Below are positions 18,124 to 27,339 of a stretch of DNA of 64,000 bases, piece by piece; the first letter of the stretch is position 1, and each line of letters opens with the position of its first letter. Under the pieces are notes generated by a model. The model was not told the origin of the DNA, did no database searches, and worked only from the letters and a program-made list of their open reading frames with translations. Source of the stretch: Desulfobacter hydrogenophilus (lineage in GTDB: Bacteria; Desulfobacterota; Desulfobacteria; Desulfobacterales; Desulfobacteraceae); assembly GCF_004319545.1 (NCBI RefSeq), contig NZ_CP036313.1:4342501-4406500 (forward strand), in the 5' to 3' direction. A program made the translations under genes and the position numbers.

Positions 18124-19185
18124 TTAATAATCATCGGTCAAAGTCATTAAAAAGGCTTCGATATTTTCCAGCTGTGTCGTTGACAGCCCCAGGTTTCCAA
18201 CTTTGTCTGACAGGTTCTCTGAAACTTCCGGTACAAAACTGGTGCCGTCATTGATAAACTCCAGCATTTCCATGAGGGTTGGAAAAACCCCGTTATGGGA
18301 ATAAGGGGCTGACAGCGAGATATTGCGCAGGGTTGGAATTTTGAATTTTCCGTTTTGGGTATCATCGTCAACCACAGGTCCCAGACCTAAGTCCGCTTCC
18401 GATGGAATTCCCGGGTTAGCCGGAACACCGATGTTGGCGTATTGATAATTGGTAAAAAGTGACGCCGGCGCATTAAAATCCGCTTCCATGGAATGACATG
18501 AAGCGCACTTGGTCTCGAAAAGAGCCTGTCCTGCCTGCTCCGTAGCAGTAAGAGCAAGCTTTGCTGTGTCAAACTTTGAGGTAAATTTAGTCACGTCGTT
18601 TGAGCGTTCATATGCCGCGATGGCTCTGCCAAAATTGTCATAGGCGGCGTCCACGTCATCAAGTGATCCAGAGCCGAAAATTTTAATCCACAGATTAAGA
18701 TAATCGGAATTCGCAATCACATCTATCACCGCATCTTTACTAGGCATGGCCATTTCAACCAGATTTAACGGCGGACCCTGTGCCTGTTCAGCAAGGGGGT
18801 CTTCCAGTACAGAAGAGCCGTCTGCCCGACCGTCCCAGAACATGCCGCCAACATAATTTCCGGCAGCATTCACATGCAATTTCGGGCTGAACCCGGCATA
18901 GGCCGAGGACGGGGCATTCCGTCCGCCTTTGCTGACACCGTCTGCGCCGGTTGAAACAAAGTTGGTAGAAGGATCCAGATAATTGGTAATATCCGCAAAC
19001 CCACTGAAGTGGTGATGGCAGTCCCGGCAGGACTGAGTACCGTTATAAGAGATGTTCTTGTCATTATAAAGCCTCATCCCGAGTTTTTCCATATCGGAAC
19101 CAACGTTGGGCAGGCCGCCGGCAGCCCATACCGCCGAAATCAGAAATAAGGAACTTATCAAAATGCCAGTCAGTTTTTTCATCAT
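18124..19185 (-). CDS. Di-heme cytochrome c peroxidase (exported)
   Basis: This protein of about 353 residues has a cleavable signal peptide (MMKKLTGILISSLFLISAVWAAG). Two CxxCH heme sites fit the bacterial cytochrome c peroxidase / MauG family: CRDCH near residue 50 and CASCH near 210. It would reduce H2O2 with electrons from periplasmic cytochromes. The start at the double ATG (19185) has AAGGAG 9 nt upstream; an earlier in-frame start would lie outside the signal peptide. Two tandem structured repeats sit in the leader from 19213 upward. A kinase-regulator pair lies upstream in the same orientation and may control it, but that is inference. Confidence 0.9.
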   Translation of the reverse strand: MMKKLTGILISSLFLISAVWAAGGLPNVGSDMEKLGMRLYNDKNISYNGTQSCRDCHHHFSGFADITNYLDPSTNFVSTGADGVSKGGRNAPSSAYAGFSPKLHVNAAGNYVGGMFWDGRADGSSVLEDPLAEQAQGPPLNLVEMAMPSKDAVIDVIANSDYLNLWIKIFGSGSLDDVDAAYDNFGRAIAAYERSNDVTKFTSKFDTAKLALTATEQAGQALFETKCASCHSMEADFNAPASLFTNYQYANIGVPANPGIPSEADLGLGPVVDDDTQNGKFKIPTLRNISLSAPYSHNGVFPTLMEMLEFINDGTSFVPEVSENLSDKVGNLGLSTTQLENIEAFLMTLTDDY

Positions 19186-19212
19186 GTTGCTCTCCTTTTG
19201 ATATTTTTTATT

Positions 19213-19400
19213 TTTATATGAAAGTTCCAATAAGTGACTGAATTACTTTCATGCTTTGTTGTGGGTTGAACCTCGGTATTGATAGACCAAGTCAGCCCAT
19301 GGCTGTTTATATGAAAGTCTGGGTAAGGTACTCAGATCTTTCAACCTTTGTTGTGGGCTGAGCCTGGGTATTGATAAACCAGGTCGGCCCATGGCCGTTA
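19213..19400. repeat. Two tandem copies of a structured repeat in the peroxidase leader
   Basis: Unit 1 (19213-19312) and unit 2 (19313-19400) share TATATGAAAG, TTTGTTGTGGG, GGTATTGATA.ACCA and GCCCATGGC in order. Unit 1 recurs almost unchanged, inverted, at 53503-53603. Each unit can fold into a long hairpin (GTGGGYTGA with TCRGCCCAT enclosing an inner CC...GG stem) and a second hairpin from ATGAAAGT and ACTTTCAT. Unit 1 ends about 30 bases before the peroxidase start codon. Confidence 0.7.
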
Positions 19401-19582
19401 TAAAAAATGTGTCTGCCATAAGGCAGCATGTAGCCCTACTTGATGAATAATAGATACCGATAATGGGTTATTCTACCAGATGCGATTTTGAAAAAATATT
19501 GGCAAAAGGCCTAATTTAAACATAGCCAGTGGCTTAGAGGGCCATGAAAATAATAAAATCCAGCGTGGCTTTCTGTCGCAAA
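19401..19582. other. Spacer between peroxidase leader repeats and response regulator stop
   Basis: No gene is visible. A peroxidase promoter should lie here or within the repeats; I cannot point to a convincing one. Confidence 0.4.
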
Positions 19583-20242
19583 TTATAGGGTGGTAATCCC
19601 TTCCCGTATGGCAAATTTGGTCAACTCCGCAATGGAATTGGCACCGATCTTCTCCATGATGTTTCTTCTGTGGGCATCGACGGTTTTCGTGCTTACATGG
19701 AGTTTTTCAGCGATCTCTTTGGTGTTTTGACCTTCGGAGATCAGTTGAAGAATTTCGCGTTCCCGATCGGTCAGCATTTTCCTGTTTATGCGCCGACTTG
19801 TGTCATTTTCAGAGACAGAGCGCAACAGGTACCCGTCAACAATGGTTCCTGCAATTTCAGGGCTGATGTAGACCTGTCCTTTTGCCACCAGGCGGATGGC
19901 CGAAATCAGTTCTCTTGCGATGCAGTTTTTCAGGATATATCCGGATACGCCCGCCTGAAACATGCCTTCCACAAAACGCTTGTCCGAATACATGGAAAGA
20001 GCCAGAACTTTGGTGCCGGGGGCCTCGGACAGGATTCTCCGGGTGGCGTCCATACCGTTTAACTCAGGCATGGAGACATCCATGACCACAAGATCCGGTC
20101 TGAATTTTTTAACTGCAGACAGGGCGGCCCGTCCACTATCCGCCTCAGCAAGAACCAAAAGATCTTTTTCACTTTCAAGAAGCAGCCTGAGCCCTTCACG
20201 AATCACATGATGATCATCGGCGAGAATGATATTTATTTCCAT
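19583..20242 (-). CDS. NarL/LuxR-family response regulator
   Basis: This 219-residue regulator has a receiver domain with the phospho-acceptor aspartate in PDLVVMDVSMPELNG near residue 55 and the conserved lysine in YILKNC near 105. A C-terminal LuxR-type HTH follows: LTDREREILQLISEGQNTKEIAEKLHVSTKTVDAHRRNIMEKIG. It overlaps the end of the sensor kinase gene by 29 nt, so the two form a two-component pair on one transcript. The next gene in the same direction is the cytochrome c peroxidase, a plausible but unproven target. Confidence 0.93.
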   Translation of the reverse strand: MEINIILADDHHVIREGLRLLLESEKDLLVLAEADSGRAALSAVKKFRPDLVVMDVSMPELNGMDATRRILSEAPGTKVLALSMYSDKRFVEGMFQAGVSGYILKNCIARELISAIRLVAKGQVYISPEIAGTIVDGYLLRSVSENDTSRRINRKMLTDREREILQLISEGQNTKEIAEKLHVSTKTVDAHRRNIMEKIGANSIAELTKFAIREGITTL

Positions 20243-22040
20243 GATGCTTCCTTAAGCTGTTATGCAGGATTCTCAAAATGGCCCGGGTTCCCGCACCGGA
20301 TTCAGACAAGACCGTAAACTTGCCGCCAATGGCGTTGAACCGTTCCCGAATGCTGAAAAGTCCGAATCCGATACTTTTATACTGTTTTTCAGGATCAAAC
20401 CCAATTCCGTTATCCGTAACACAGATTTCAAAAAAATGCGCTCCTTGGGACAGGTGGATCGTTATTTTTGAGGCGTTTGCGTGTTTGATGATATTGTGGA
20501 GTAATTCTCTTACCGTCCTAAAAATAAGAATGCTCAGACTGTTATCCAGCCGATCTTCCTCCAGATCTCCCTCCAGAAGCGTGTCGATGTCGTTTTCCCT
20601 GCAGGTGTTTTCCAAAAGCCACTCCAGGGCGGGCTTAAGTCCCAGTTCATAAAGTATTGGTGGGCTGATTTCAAAGGTCAAGGTCCGGGTTTCCCGAATA
20701 ATTTCATCAAGTTTATCTTCTATCTCGTTTAATTCCCCGGCCCGGGCCGTATTGACCGAAGTCCAGGACGTCCTGAGCATTGAAAGTTTTAACTGACAGA
20801 TCGCCAGATTTTGACTGATCTGGTCGTGAAGGTCTGATGCAAGCCGTCTTCTTTCCCTCTCTTCCGTTAACAGGAGTTTGTAAGTGAGTTGCCGCAGCCG
20901 GGTCCGCTGGGACTGGAGTTTTTCTTCGTAACTTTTCCGCTCCCGGATTTCGTGATTCAGACGACTATTGGTCTGTTTCAAATTTTCATGAACTATGACA
21001 AGTTTATTAAAAAGCGTTTGAAACTCACCGCATAAAATGCCTATTTCGTCATTCCGGTTTAAAAAAAGAGAAAATGAGGTCTGTTTTGAATTCCCTAAAG
21101 AAACGACCCTTGCTGTCAGTTTCCCCAAAGGCGCAATCACGACATGGTTCAATAAGAAAAACATCACAAGCAGCAGGATAAACCCGGCCAAAACAGTGGC
21201 AATCAGAACAAAAAACATGGTGTTCATTGCATATTTCATAATCTGCCGGGGAATTTCGGCCCGGATAATGAGGTCAGAAGAATCGGTCAGTCCCTTGAAA
21301 ACATCGTATACAAAAAGCATGTTTTTATCCTGTTCTTCAAATACGGGACCTAAATTTTTTTGCACGCTTTCAAATATGGAACTGGATTCAGCCGGGATGG
21401 ACGGATCCTGTGAAAGCCAATACCAATGGTCCACCTTGGTCTGGTCCGTCAGGGTTCTCATGTATGCCTCGTTCAGAAAGCGCCCCATGATCATATAGCC
21501 TTTTGCCGGTCCAAGGTGCAGGCTTCGGATGACAGGCCGGGACGCCACAAGAAGAGGACCTTTATCGGTGGCATAAACCCCTGCAACACAGCTTTCTATA
21601 TCTTTGGTGTGTGCTAAGAATGCGTGGGACAATGGGAAACGATCATCAGGGAATTGGTTGATATTCAGTTCCAGGCCGGTCTTTAAATCCAACATTTTTT
21701 TCCAGAGGACACGGCCATCCAGATCCAGAAGGATAATGACGTTTAATCTGTTGTCGATAAAAGTTGTACGAACAAGGTTCGACCGGATGAAGTCCATATT
21801 TGTGTTCTGAACGAACTCATAAGCATCATCCCACGCCGCCCAGTCATGGACAAATTCGTCCAGATAATGAATTTCCCTTCTCAGTGCTTCAAGACACCGG
21901 TTCAGATCTTTCTCGGCCTCAAGCCTTTCCTGCAAAACAAAACTTGGAAAAACCACAAAACGTTCAATAACGTAGCTCAAAACACCGTATACGAGCAGCA
22001 CCGCCAACAAAACGCCCAGAATTTTTGTTTTTAATTTCAT
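20214..22040 (-). CDS. Sensor histidine kinase with CHASE4-like periplasmic domain
   Basis: This membrane kinase of about 608 residues has an N-terminal helix (residues 7-27) and a periplasmic region resembling CHASE4 (FVHDWAAWDDAYEFVQ; NVIILLDLDGRVLWKK). A second helix lies near 285 and a HAMP-like linker follows. The HisKA_3 dimerisation box has the phospho-histidine in ERERRRLASDLHDQISQNLAICQ near 405, and the ATPase domain has IFRTVRELLHNIIKHANASKI and DNGIGF. This arrangement is typical of NarX/DegS-like kinases. I chose the ATG at 22040 rather than a TTG two codons earlier. It overlaps its NarL-type regulator. The ligand is unknown. Confidence 0.9.
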   Translation of the reverse strand: MKLKTKILGVLLAVLLVYGVLSYVIERFVVFPSFVLQERLEAEKDLNRCLEALRREIHYLDEFVHDWAAWDDAYEFVQNTNMDFIRSNLVRTTFIDNRLNVIILLDLDGRVLWKKMLDLKTGLELNINQFPDDRFPLSHAFLAHTKDIESCVAGVYATDKGPLLVASRPVIRSLHLGPAKGYMIMGRFLNEAYMRTLTDQTKVDHWYWLSQDPSIPAESSSIFESVQKNLGPVFEEQDKNMLFVYDVFKGLTDSSDLIIRAEIPRQIMKYAMNTMFFVLIATVLAGFILLLVMFFLLNHVVIAPLGKLTARVVSLGNSKQTSFSLFLNRNDEIGILCGEFQTLFNKLVIVHENLKQTNSRLNHEIRERKSYEEKLQSQRTRLRQLTYKLLLTEERERRRLASDLHDQISQNLAICQLKLSMLRTSWTSVNTARAGELNEIEDKLDEIIRETRTLTFEISPPILYELGLKPALEWLLENTCRENDIDTLLEGDLEEDRLDNSLSILIFRTVRELLHNIIKHANASKITIHLSQGAHFFEICVTDNGIGFDPEKQYKSIGFGLFSIRERFNAIGGKFTVLSESGAGTRAILRILHNSLRKHHGNKYHSRR

Positions 22041-22076
22041 GGCCAATAGTATTTAATTGCAGGAGTAGGATCAAGT

Positions 22077-23480
22077 TTATTCCCTCGCGTTTGGAGTTGG
22101 AAGAAAAAAGACCAGCACCCCAGCGCCGAAAACGGCACTGAGCAGGGATGCTGCCAGGATACCGGTTTTTGCAGCTTCCAGCTCCGGATTCTCCAAGGCC
22201 AGACCGGCAACGAACAAAGACATGGTGAATCCGATTCCCGCCAAAAAGCCTGCACCGGTCAAAGGCCCCCAGGTAATACCACGCGGCAGCCGCGCTATCC
22301 CGGTTTTCACCGCCAGCCAACTAAACGCAACAATACCGATAGGTTTGCCCAAAAAAAGACCACAGACAACAGCCAGGGCAACAGGATCGGTGAACCCTTC
22401 GGGCCGCAGTGCCACACCGGCATTGGCAAGGGCAAACAGAGGCATAATCACGAAACTGGTCCAAGGGTGCAGCTGATTTTCAAAACGCTGCTGGGGGGAG
22501 ATGGATTCCCGGGTCGCGTCCTCCATGTCACGCAGCGCCTTGTACCGTGCCTTGGGATCGGACCATTGGTCGCCCTGCAGGTAGCAGAGCGTACGCCGCG
22601 CCATCGTTCCCAGTCGTCCTTGGCCCACCCAGCTGCGGGTGGGGGCAAGCAGTCCGAAAGCAACCCCCGCCAAGGTGGGGTGAATGCCCGATTCATACAG
22701 GGCCGCCCACACGAACAACATGCACAGCCCGTACACGGCCATATTGCGGATACCCAACCGGAAAAACACCAGTGTCAGGCAAAGTCCGCCTACGGCCAGG
22801 GCAAGTGCTGTCAGATGGACTGTTTCCGTATAGCCGACGGCGATCACCACAATGGCACCGATATCATCGGCAATGGCCAAGGAGAGCAACATGACCCGCA
22901 AGCTGTTTGGCACCCTGTCCCGAAGCAAGGCCAGAAGCCCCACAACAAAGGCGATGTCCGTGGCCATGGGAATTCCCCAGCCGTCTGTTGACGGCCCCTC
23001 GTTAATGAGCATCAGGTAAATGCCGGCAGGTACCAGCATGCCGCCAATTGCTGCAGCAATGGGCAGGACGACGCTTCGGATGTCACTGAGTTCCCCGACT
23101 ACAAGCTCTCGTTTGACCTCCAGGCCGACCACAAAGAAAAAGATAGCCATCAGCCCATCATTTATCCAATGTTTCAGCGACAGGTCCAGGGTAATATTTC
23201 CGACAGATATCGCCGCATGGGTATCCCAAATGGCCTGAAAACCGCCGGCGGCCGGGGTATTGGCCAGCAATAATGCTGCAACAGCCGCCCCAAGCAGTAC
23301 AAAACCGCTGGCCGATTCCACATGCAAAAAGCGTTTAAACGGATCGACCATCTTGTCGATGGGTTCGTCCGGAAACGCTGAAAAGTCTTCCGAAGTGGTT
23401 AGATACTCGCACTCCTGGGGATCAATATACTGATCCCTTGATCCTGACTTATTCTGTTCTTTTGTTTCTTTCTTGGACAT
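22077..23480 (-). CDS. nhaA: Na+/H+ antiporter NhaA
   Basis: This 467-residue inner-membrane antiporter exports Na+ in exchange for H+. Family marks include MAIFFFVVGLEVKRELVVGEL, GWGIPMATDIAFVVGLLALL, with the aspartate of the cation site, and LSLAIADDIGAIVVIAVGYTE with the DD pair. It has an N-terminal cytoplasmic extension of about 45 residues compared with E. coli NhaA (388 residues), which starts MSKKETKEQ and is charged. It lies 36 bases upstream of the kinase gene in the same orientation and could be transcribed with it. Confidence 0.94.
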   Translation of the reverse strand: MSKKETKEQNKSGSRDQYIDPQECEYLTTSEDFSAFPDEPIDKMVDPFKRFLHVESASGFVLLGAAVAALLLANTPAAGGFQAIWDTHAAISVGNITLDLSLKHWINDGLMAIFFFVVGLEVKRELVVGELSDIRSVVLPIAAAIGGMLVPAGIYLMLINEGPSTDGWGIPMATDIAFVVGLLALLRDRVPNSLRVMLLSLAIADDIGAIVVIAVGYTETVHLTALALAVGGLCLTLVFFRLGIRNMAVYGLCMLFVWAALYESGIHPTLAGVAFGLLAPTRSWVGQGRLGTMARRTLCYLQGDQWSDPKARYKALRDMEDATRESISPQQRFENQLHPWTSFVIMPLFALANAGVALRPEGFTDPVALAVVCGLFLGKPIGIVAFSWLAVKTGIARLPRGITWGPLTGAGFLAGIGFTMSLFVAGLALENPELEAAKTGILAASLLSAVFGAGVLVFFLPTPNARE

Positions 23481-23481
23481 T

Positions 23482-23671
23482 TTTCAAACCATTTTCTATA
23501 ATTTTTAAGAGAAGGATATTTGTGATTTCCTCTTTGAGTTCCACACCGGCTTTTTCGTTTTCGTCCTGGGCTTACTTTTTTTCAGCTTAAGCCTGTTTTG
23601 CTTTGGCCTCTTTTTCCCAGGCCGTAATTTGAGATTCCAGTTTGTCTATCAAAATACTCTTTTGTGGACAT
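23482..23671 (-). pseudogene. Decayed small coiled-coil protein
   Basis: The minus-strand reading ILIDKLESQITAWEKEAKAKQ, then AEKK and AQDENEKAGVELKEEI, is a clear heptad-like coiled coil. It is broken by two in-frame TAA codons (after KQA and after EKK) and a one-base shift just after a possible start MSTKE at 23671. Small proteins of this style, alternating ELKEK and AEK, occur widely in sulfate reducers, but I do not know a function. It abuts the nhaA start and is probably a dead gene. Confidence 0.45.
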
Positions 23672-24265
23672 GGGTATTTTCCTTTGTTGTCTTCAAATAT
23701 ATTAGGCCCAAGTTCAAAATAAAACCTTCCACATGGTTTGCCTTTTCATCCGTTTTCTTCGTTGTGTCAATGGGTACATATACTTCAATATGCTCCCATT
23801 GCCACGCCTTGAATACGAACGAAAATTCTAAACCATATTTTGGAATATTTTATTCCGATCATAGGCCTTATTTTTGTAATGTTCTTCTTTTATCAAAAAA
23901 ATAAAAAACTATTATATTTTGCCAACCGGAACGGGTAAATGGGTAGATACCCGTATTCTTAATTCCGATCATCACCATGTCAGAAATATCAGTGCCGTCC
24001 CCAAACGAAGGGCGCCGGGTTAGCAGTCCCCATCCCAAAAACAATGAATTCCATGAAAACGTCCGAGAACTGCCGGTCAATATTGATTTGCCCGAACGGC
24101 CGATGATCGATAGTCCTGACATCCACAGCGATCATTGCTGGACTGTTTTTTAAATGTCATCACCCTGATTCCTTGACTGATTATGGGGACAGTGATAGCT
24201 TTGTCATGCAAAATTTCAAAACAGTTCACAACGTATCTAAGCAGATTACATCAGGAGGTCAGAAC
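23672..24265. other. Intergenic region of about 590 bases
   Basis: No convincing gene. A 58-codon plus-strand frame at 23977-24153 (MSEISVPSPNEG...) has no recognisable motif and no strong ribosome site. The region must hold the promoter for the ParM-like gene; its ribosome site AGGAGG lies just before 24266. Confidence 0.4.
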
Positions 24266-25417
24266 ATGGAAATCATCGGCATAGATGTGGGGTTTGGTTT
24301 TACAAAAGCATACAACGGACAAAATTCGGTCATTTTCAAATCCCTCATCGGCGACGCAGCCGAAATTCAGTTTATGTCATCCATGGGCGATGCTGCAGCA
24401 ACGGCCAATCTGCATATTACCCTGGACAATAAAACTTATTTTTTAGGATCCTATGCCGAACGACAGTCCAGCCTGACCGAATATACCCTTGACCAGGAAA
24501 AAATGGTGGAAGAATTCATCAAGATTCTGGCCCTTGCAGCGGCAGGTACATGTTCCCAGACCTATGGCCCGATCAATGTGGTAACCGGCTTACCTGTTGC
24601 GTACTTAAAACGGGATACCAAGCGGCTTAAAGAAATTATCCAGGGTGAACACGAAATCATCTATCACCACCAGGACGCACCAGATGAACATAGAAAACTT
24701 TCAATTGACAAGGTATATGTCATACCCCAGCCTATTGGGTCCATCTTCAACCTGATTTTTGACGATAACGGAAAAATCTGCGACAGGGATCTTGCGGCCT
24801 CCAAACTCGGAGTGGTGGATATTGGTTTTAAAACAACTGATTTTTCCATTTTTGACCATCTTCAATACATTGAAAGGGGTTCGTCAACCATGGACACAGG
24901 GGTGTCCAAATGCTTTTCCGTAATCGCGGATAAGCTGCGCCAAGAAAGCGGCATCAATATTGAACTTTACAAAATTTTTAAGTTCATGGAATCCGGCGTG
25001 ATTAAAATCCGGGGCAAGGAGTACAATATTCTCAATCTTAAAAAACGCGTGTATGCACATGCCGCTTCAAGCATTTCCTCTGATTTGAACCGACTATGGA
25101 AAAATGACTGGGATATTGACATCATTATCGTATCCGGGGGAGGGTCTATCCCTTTGGCCGAATTTCTGATACCATCTATTGAAGGCAATGTGATCCCTAT
25201 TCCCACGAACATTGACGCCCGGTTTAATAATGTTCAGGGATATTGTAAATTTGGTCATTACAAATGGGGAAAAGACAAGACGATACCTTCCCGGCAGGCA
25301 GCACCGGCTCCTAAAGAAGAGAAAGAAGAGCCGTCAACCCGGGAAGAGGCACCATCTTCGGAAGAAACAGATAAAGCAAGGAAAGGACTTGCCTGGTTGA
25401 GAAGGCAAAACGCTTAG
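24266..25417 (+). CDS. ParM/StbA-like actin-family protein
   Basis: This protein of about 383 residues has the actin/Hsp70 ATPase fold. Phosphate 1 is in IIGIDVGFGFTKAYNG at the N-terminus, phosphate 2 in LGVVDIGFKTTDFSIFDH near residue 195, and the adenosine motif in DIIIVSGGGSIPLAEFL near 293. ParM-type proteins form filaments that push plasmids apart; chromosomal relatives have varied or unknown jobs. The tail from residue 335 is a low-complexity charged segment (APKEEKEEPSTREEAPSSEE) ending GLAWLRRQNA. I chose the ATG with AGGAGG upstream. It is followed after 7 bases by larB, so the two are probably co-transcribed. No parR-like DNA-binding partner is adjacent. Confidence 0.8.
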   Translation: MEIIGIDVGFGFTKAYNGQNSVIFKSLIGDAAEIQFMSSMGDAAATANLHITLDNKTYFLGSYAERQSSLTEYTLDQEKMVEEFIKILALAAAGTCSQTYGPINVVTGLPVAYLKRDTKRLKEIIQGEHEIIYHHQDAPDEHRKLSIDKVYVIPQPIGSIFNLIFDDNGKICDRDLAASKLGVVDIGFKTTDFSIFDHLQYIERGSSTMDTGVSKCFSVIADKLRQESGINIELYKIFKFMESGVIKIRGKEYNILNLKKRVYAHAASSISSDLNRLWKNDWDIDIIIVSGGGSIPLAEFLIPSIEGNVIPIPTNIDARFNNVQGYCKFGHYKWGKDKTIPSRQAAPAPKEEKEEPSTREEAPSSEETDKARKGLAWLRRQNA

Positions 25418-25424
25418 ACGCTAT

Positions 25425-26186
25425 ATGAACATTGATACATTAACCAAACTTCTTTCCATGGTGGCCGACGGCGCACTGCCCGTGGGCCAGGCGGCAGATC
25501 AATTAAAACACCTCTCGTTTGAAGATATCGGTTGTGCCCATGTGGATCATCACAGGGCCCTTCGCAAAGGTTTTCCCGAGGTGATTTTCGGACAGGGCAA
25601 AACAACTGCACAGATTATTGCCATTCTTGAGAAACTGGAACAATCGGAAAATATCGTACTTGTTACCCGCATTGACCAGGAAAAGGCAAACACGGTTCTT
25701 TCACGGTTTCCCAATGCGCAATACTTTGATGACGCACATCTATTAAAAATAGAAAAACAGCCCCCTGCCATTACAGGCCGAGGTACGATTCTTATCGTCA
25801 GTGCAGGAACCTCAGATATTCCGGTGGCAATGGAAGCCTATTTAACGGCAAAGGCCATGGGTAACCAGGTAAAAACGCTTTTTGATGTCGGGGTTGCAGG
25901 CATCCATCGCCTTTTTGCCCACCAGGCAGACCTTGAAAAAGCGGCCGTCATTATTGTTGCCGCAGGCATGGAAGGTGCCCTGCCTTCGGTGGTGGGTGGC
26001 CTTGTCAAATCGCCTGTAATTGCAGTGCCCACAAGTGTTGGTTACGGCACAAGCTTCAACGGTATGACTGCGCTTTTGGGCATGCTTAATTCCTGCAGTT
26101 CAAATATTGCTGTGGTCAACATCGACAATGGATTCGGGGCAGGTTATATGGCCGCCACCATTAACCATGTGGGGGTTGAGTTTTAA
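25425..26186 (+). CDS. larB: LarB, pyridinium-3,5-biscarboxylic acid mononucleotide synthase
   Basis: This 253-residue protein matches LarB, which carboxylates and hydrolyses nicotinic acid adenine dinucleotide in the first step of nickel-pincer nucleotide synthesis for lactate racemase-type enzymes. The C-terminal half has AIR-carboxylase-like motifs: ILIVSAGTSDIPVAMEAYLTA near 125, LFDVGVAGIHRLF near 155, IIVAAGMEGALPSVVGGLV near 180, and AVPTSVGYGTSFNGMTALLGMLNSCSSNIAVVNIDNGFGAGYMAA at the end. The N-terminal helical domain carries FPEVIFGQGKT near 44. larC and larE are not in the window. It is unexpectedly coupled to an actin-like gene and convergent with the receiver-TPR gene. Confidence 0.92.
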   Translation: MNIDTLTKLLSMVADGALPVGQAADQLKHLSFEDIGCAHVDHHRALRKGFPEVIFGQGKTTAQIIAILEKLEQSENIVLVTRIDQEKANTVLSRFPNAQYFDDAHLLKIEKQPPAITGRGTILIVSAGTSDIPVAMEAYLTAKAMGNQVKTLFDVGVAGIHRLFAHQADLEKAAVIIVAAGMEGALPSVVGGLVKSPVIAVPTSVGYGTSFNGMTALLGMLNSCSSNIAVVNIDNGFGAGYMAATINHVGVEF

Positions 26187-26190
26187 ATCA

Positions 26191-27339
26191 CTATATTTGC
26201 CGGCGCATTTTTAAGGCTTCCTTATTTGACGGATCAATTCTCAAAATGCGGTTCAGATAGTCGTCTGCCTGGAGAATACGTCTATTGTTAAAATGAATTT
26301 TGGCTATCTGAAGTTTGGTTTTAATATCCCCTCGCCTGTTATTATCAACAGTGACAAAGCATTCAAGGGCTTTTTCCTGATCACCGGTTTCAAGATAAAT
26401 GGTGCCGGCTTTATACATTAAATCCATGTTGGAAGGATTCTCTTTGATCGCCTCAGTAACAATCTCGGCCACAAACTCATATTCCTGGTTCTCCAGGCAG
26501 ATATTAATAATTTTTTCCTGAAGCACCCTGTTGGAGCGGCTTTTTGACATAATACGCGAAAAAAGCATTCTTCCTTCATTCCTGAATCCGTTAATCAAAA
26601 GTGATTCACTTAGACGAACAGCTGAATCAAAATACCTGGTGCTGAAAGAGAGAATTTCCATGTAAAGCTGGGCGGCCCGTTTAAATGCGCGCTTGTTAAT
26701 GTATAACTTGGCCAGATGGCTTCGGGAAATCGTATCCTGACAGTTGACGGCAACGGCCTTTTGAAGACATTTTTCACCAATTTCCGTTTTCTTGGTCTCA
26801 AGGTATAACAGCCCAAGTTTTCTTAAAATCCGTGATGCTTTGGGTTTAAGCGCCAAGGCTTTTCGGGTTTCGTCTATGGCGCCTTCAATATTGCCGGCCT
26901 CTTCACACGCCCTTGCCTCGAGCAGATGAAGCTTTGCCTTTTCCGGGTGGTTGGCAGCCTCAATAACGCTTTTTATCTTTGTATCCAAAGCGGCCAGGGT
27001 CAATGGTTTAAGAAGATACCCGTCCACTTCGTATTCTGCAACATCGGCCACAATATCGCGTTCGTTTTCGGCTGTAACCATAACAACAGGAATATCCCTG
27101 ATAGTTGGGTCCCGGCGCAGGTTGGCCAACATTTGGCTTCCGTTCATTTCGGGCATACTCCAGTCAACAATGACTAAATCACAGGAAGAATTTTTCAGCG
27201 TACTCAAGCCTGATTTCCCATTATCCGCAAACAGAAGATCTTTGCCGATCTCAAGATTCCGCAGCATTTTCCGCAGGGTCAGACGCATGCTTTTCATGTC
27301 ATCCACAATCAGTATGGTCATAGTTTTAATATCAATCAT
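26191..27339 (-). CDS. Receiver domain fused to TPR repeats
   Basis: This 382-residue protein has an N-terminal receiver: [18 protein letters not shown], phospho-acceptor in [15 protein letters not shown] near residue 58, and the lysine in YLLKPLT near 110. It then has roughly seven TPR-like helical pairs ([51 protein letters not shown]). It has no DNA-binding or enzymatic output, so it probably acts through protein contacts. Its start overlaps the stop of the upstream hybrid kinase by 4 nt (ATGA), marking it as that kinase's partner. Confidence 0.9.
   Translation of the reverse strand: MIDIKTMTILIVDDMKSMRLTLRKMLRNLEIGKDLLFADNGKSGLSTLKNSSCDLVIVDWSMPEMNGSQMLANLRRDPTIRDIPVVMVTAENERDIVADVAEYEVDGYLLKPLTLAALDTKIKSVIEAANHPEKAKLHLLEARACEEAGNIEGAIDETRKALALKPKASRILRKLGLLYLETKKTEIGEKCLQKAVAVNCQDTISRSHLAKLYINKRAFKRAAQLYMEILSFSTRYFDSAVRLSESLLINGFRNEGRMLFSRIMSKSRSNRVLQEKIINICLENQEYEFVAEIVTEAIKENPSNMDLMYKAGTIYLETGDQEKALECFVTVDNNRRGDIKTKLQIAKIHFNNRRILQADDYLNRILRIDPSNKEALKMRRQI

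Noticed and set aside
19213..19400. A known c-di-GMP (GEMM), preQ1 or fluoride riboswitch in the peroxidase leader
   Set aside because: The conserved loops of these classes are absent; only generic stem-loops are shared. The repeat is reported instead as an unassigned structured element.
22448..22991. Several plus and minus frames inside nhaA
   Set aside because: NhaA motifs are continuous across them in the minus frame, so they are shadows.
23977..24153. 58-codon plus-strand frame upstream of the ParM-like gene
   Set aside because: No motif, no strong ribosome site and low-complexity composition; not supported as a gene.
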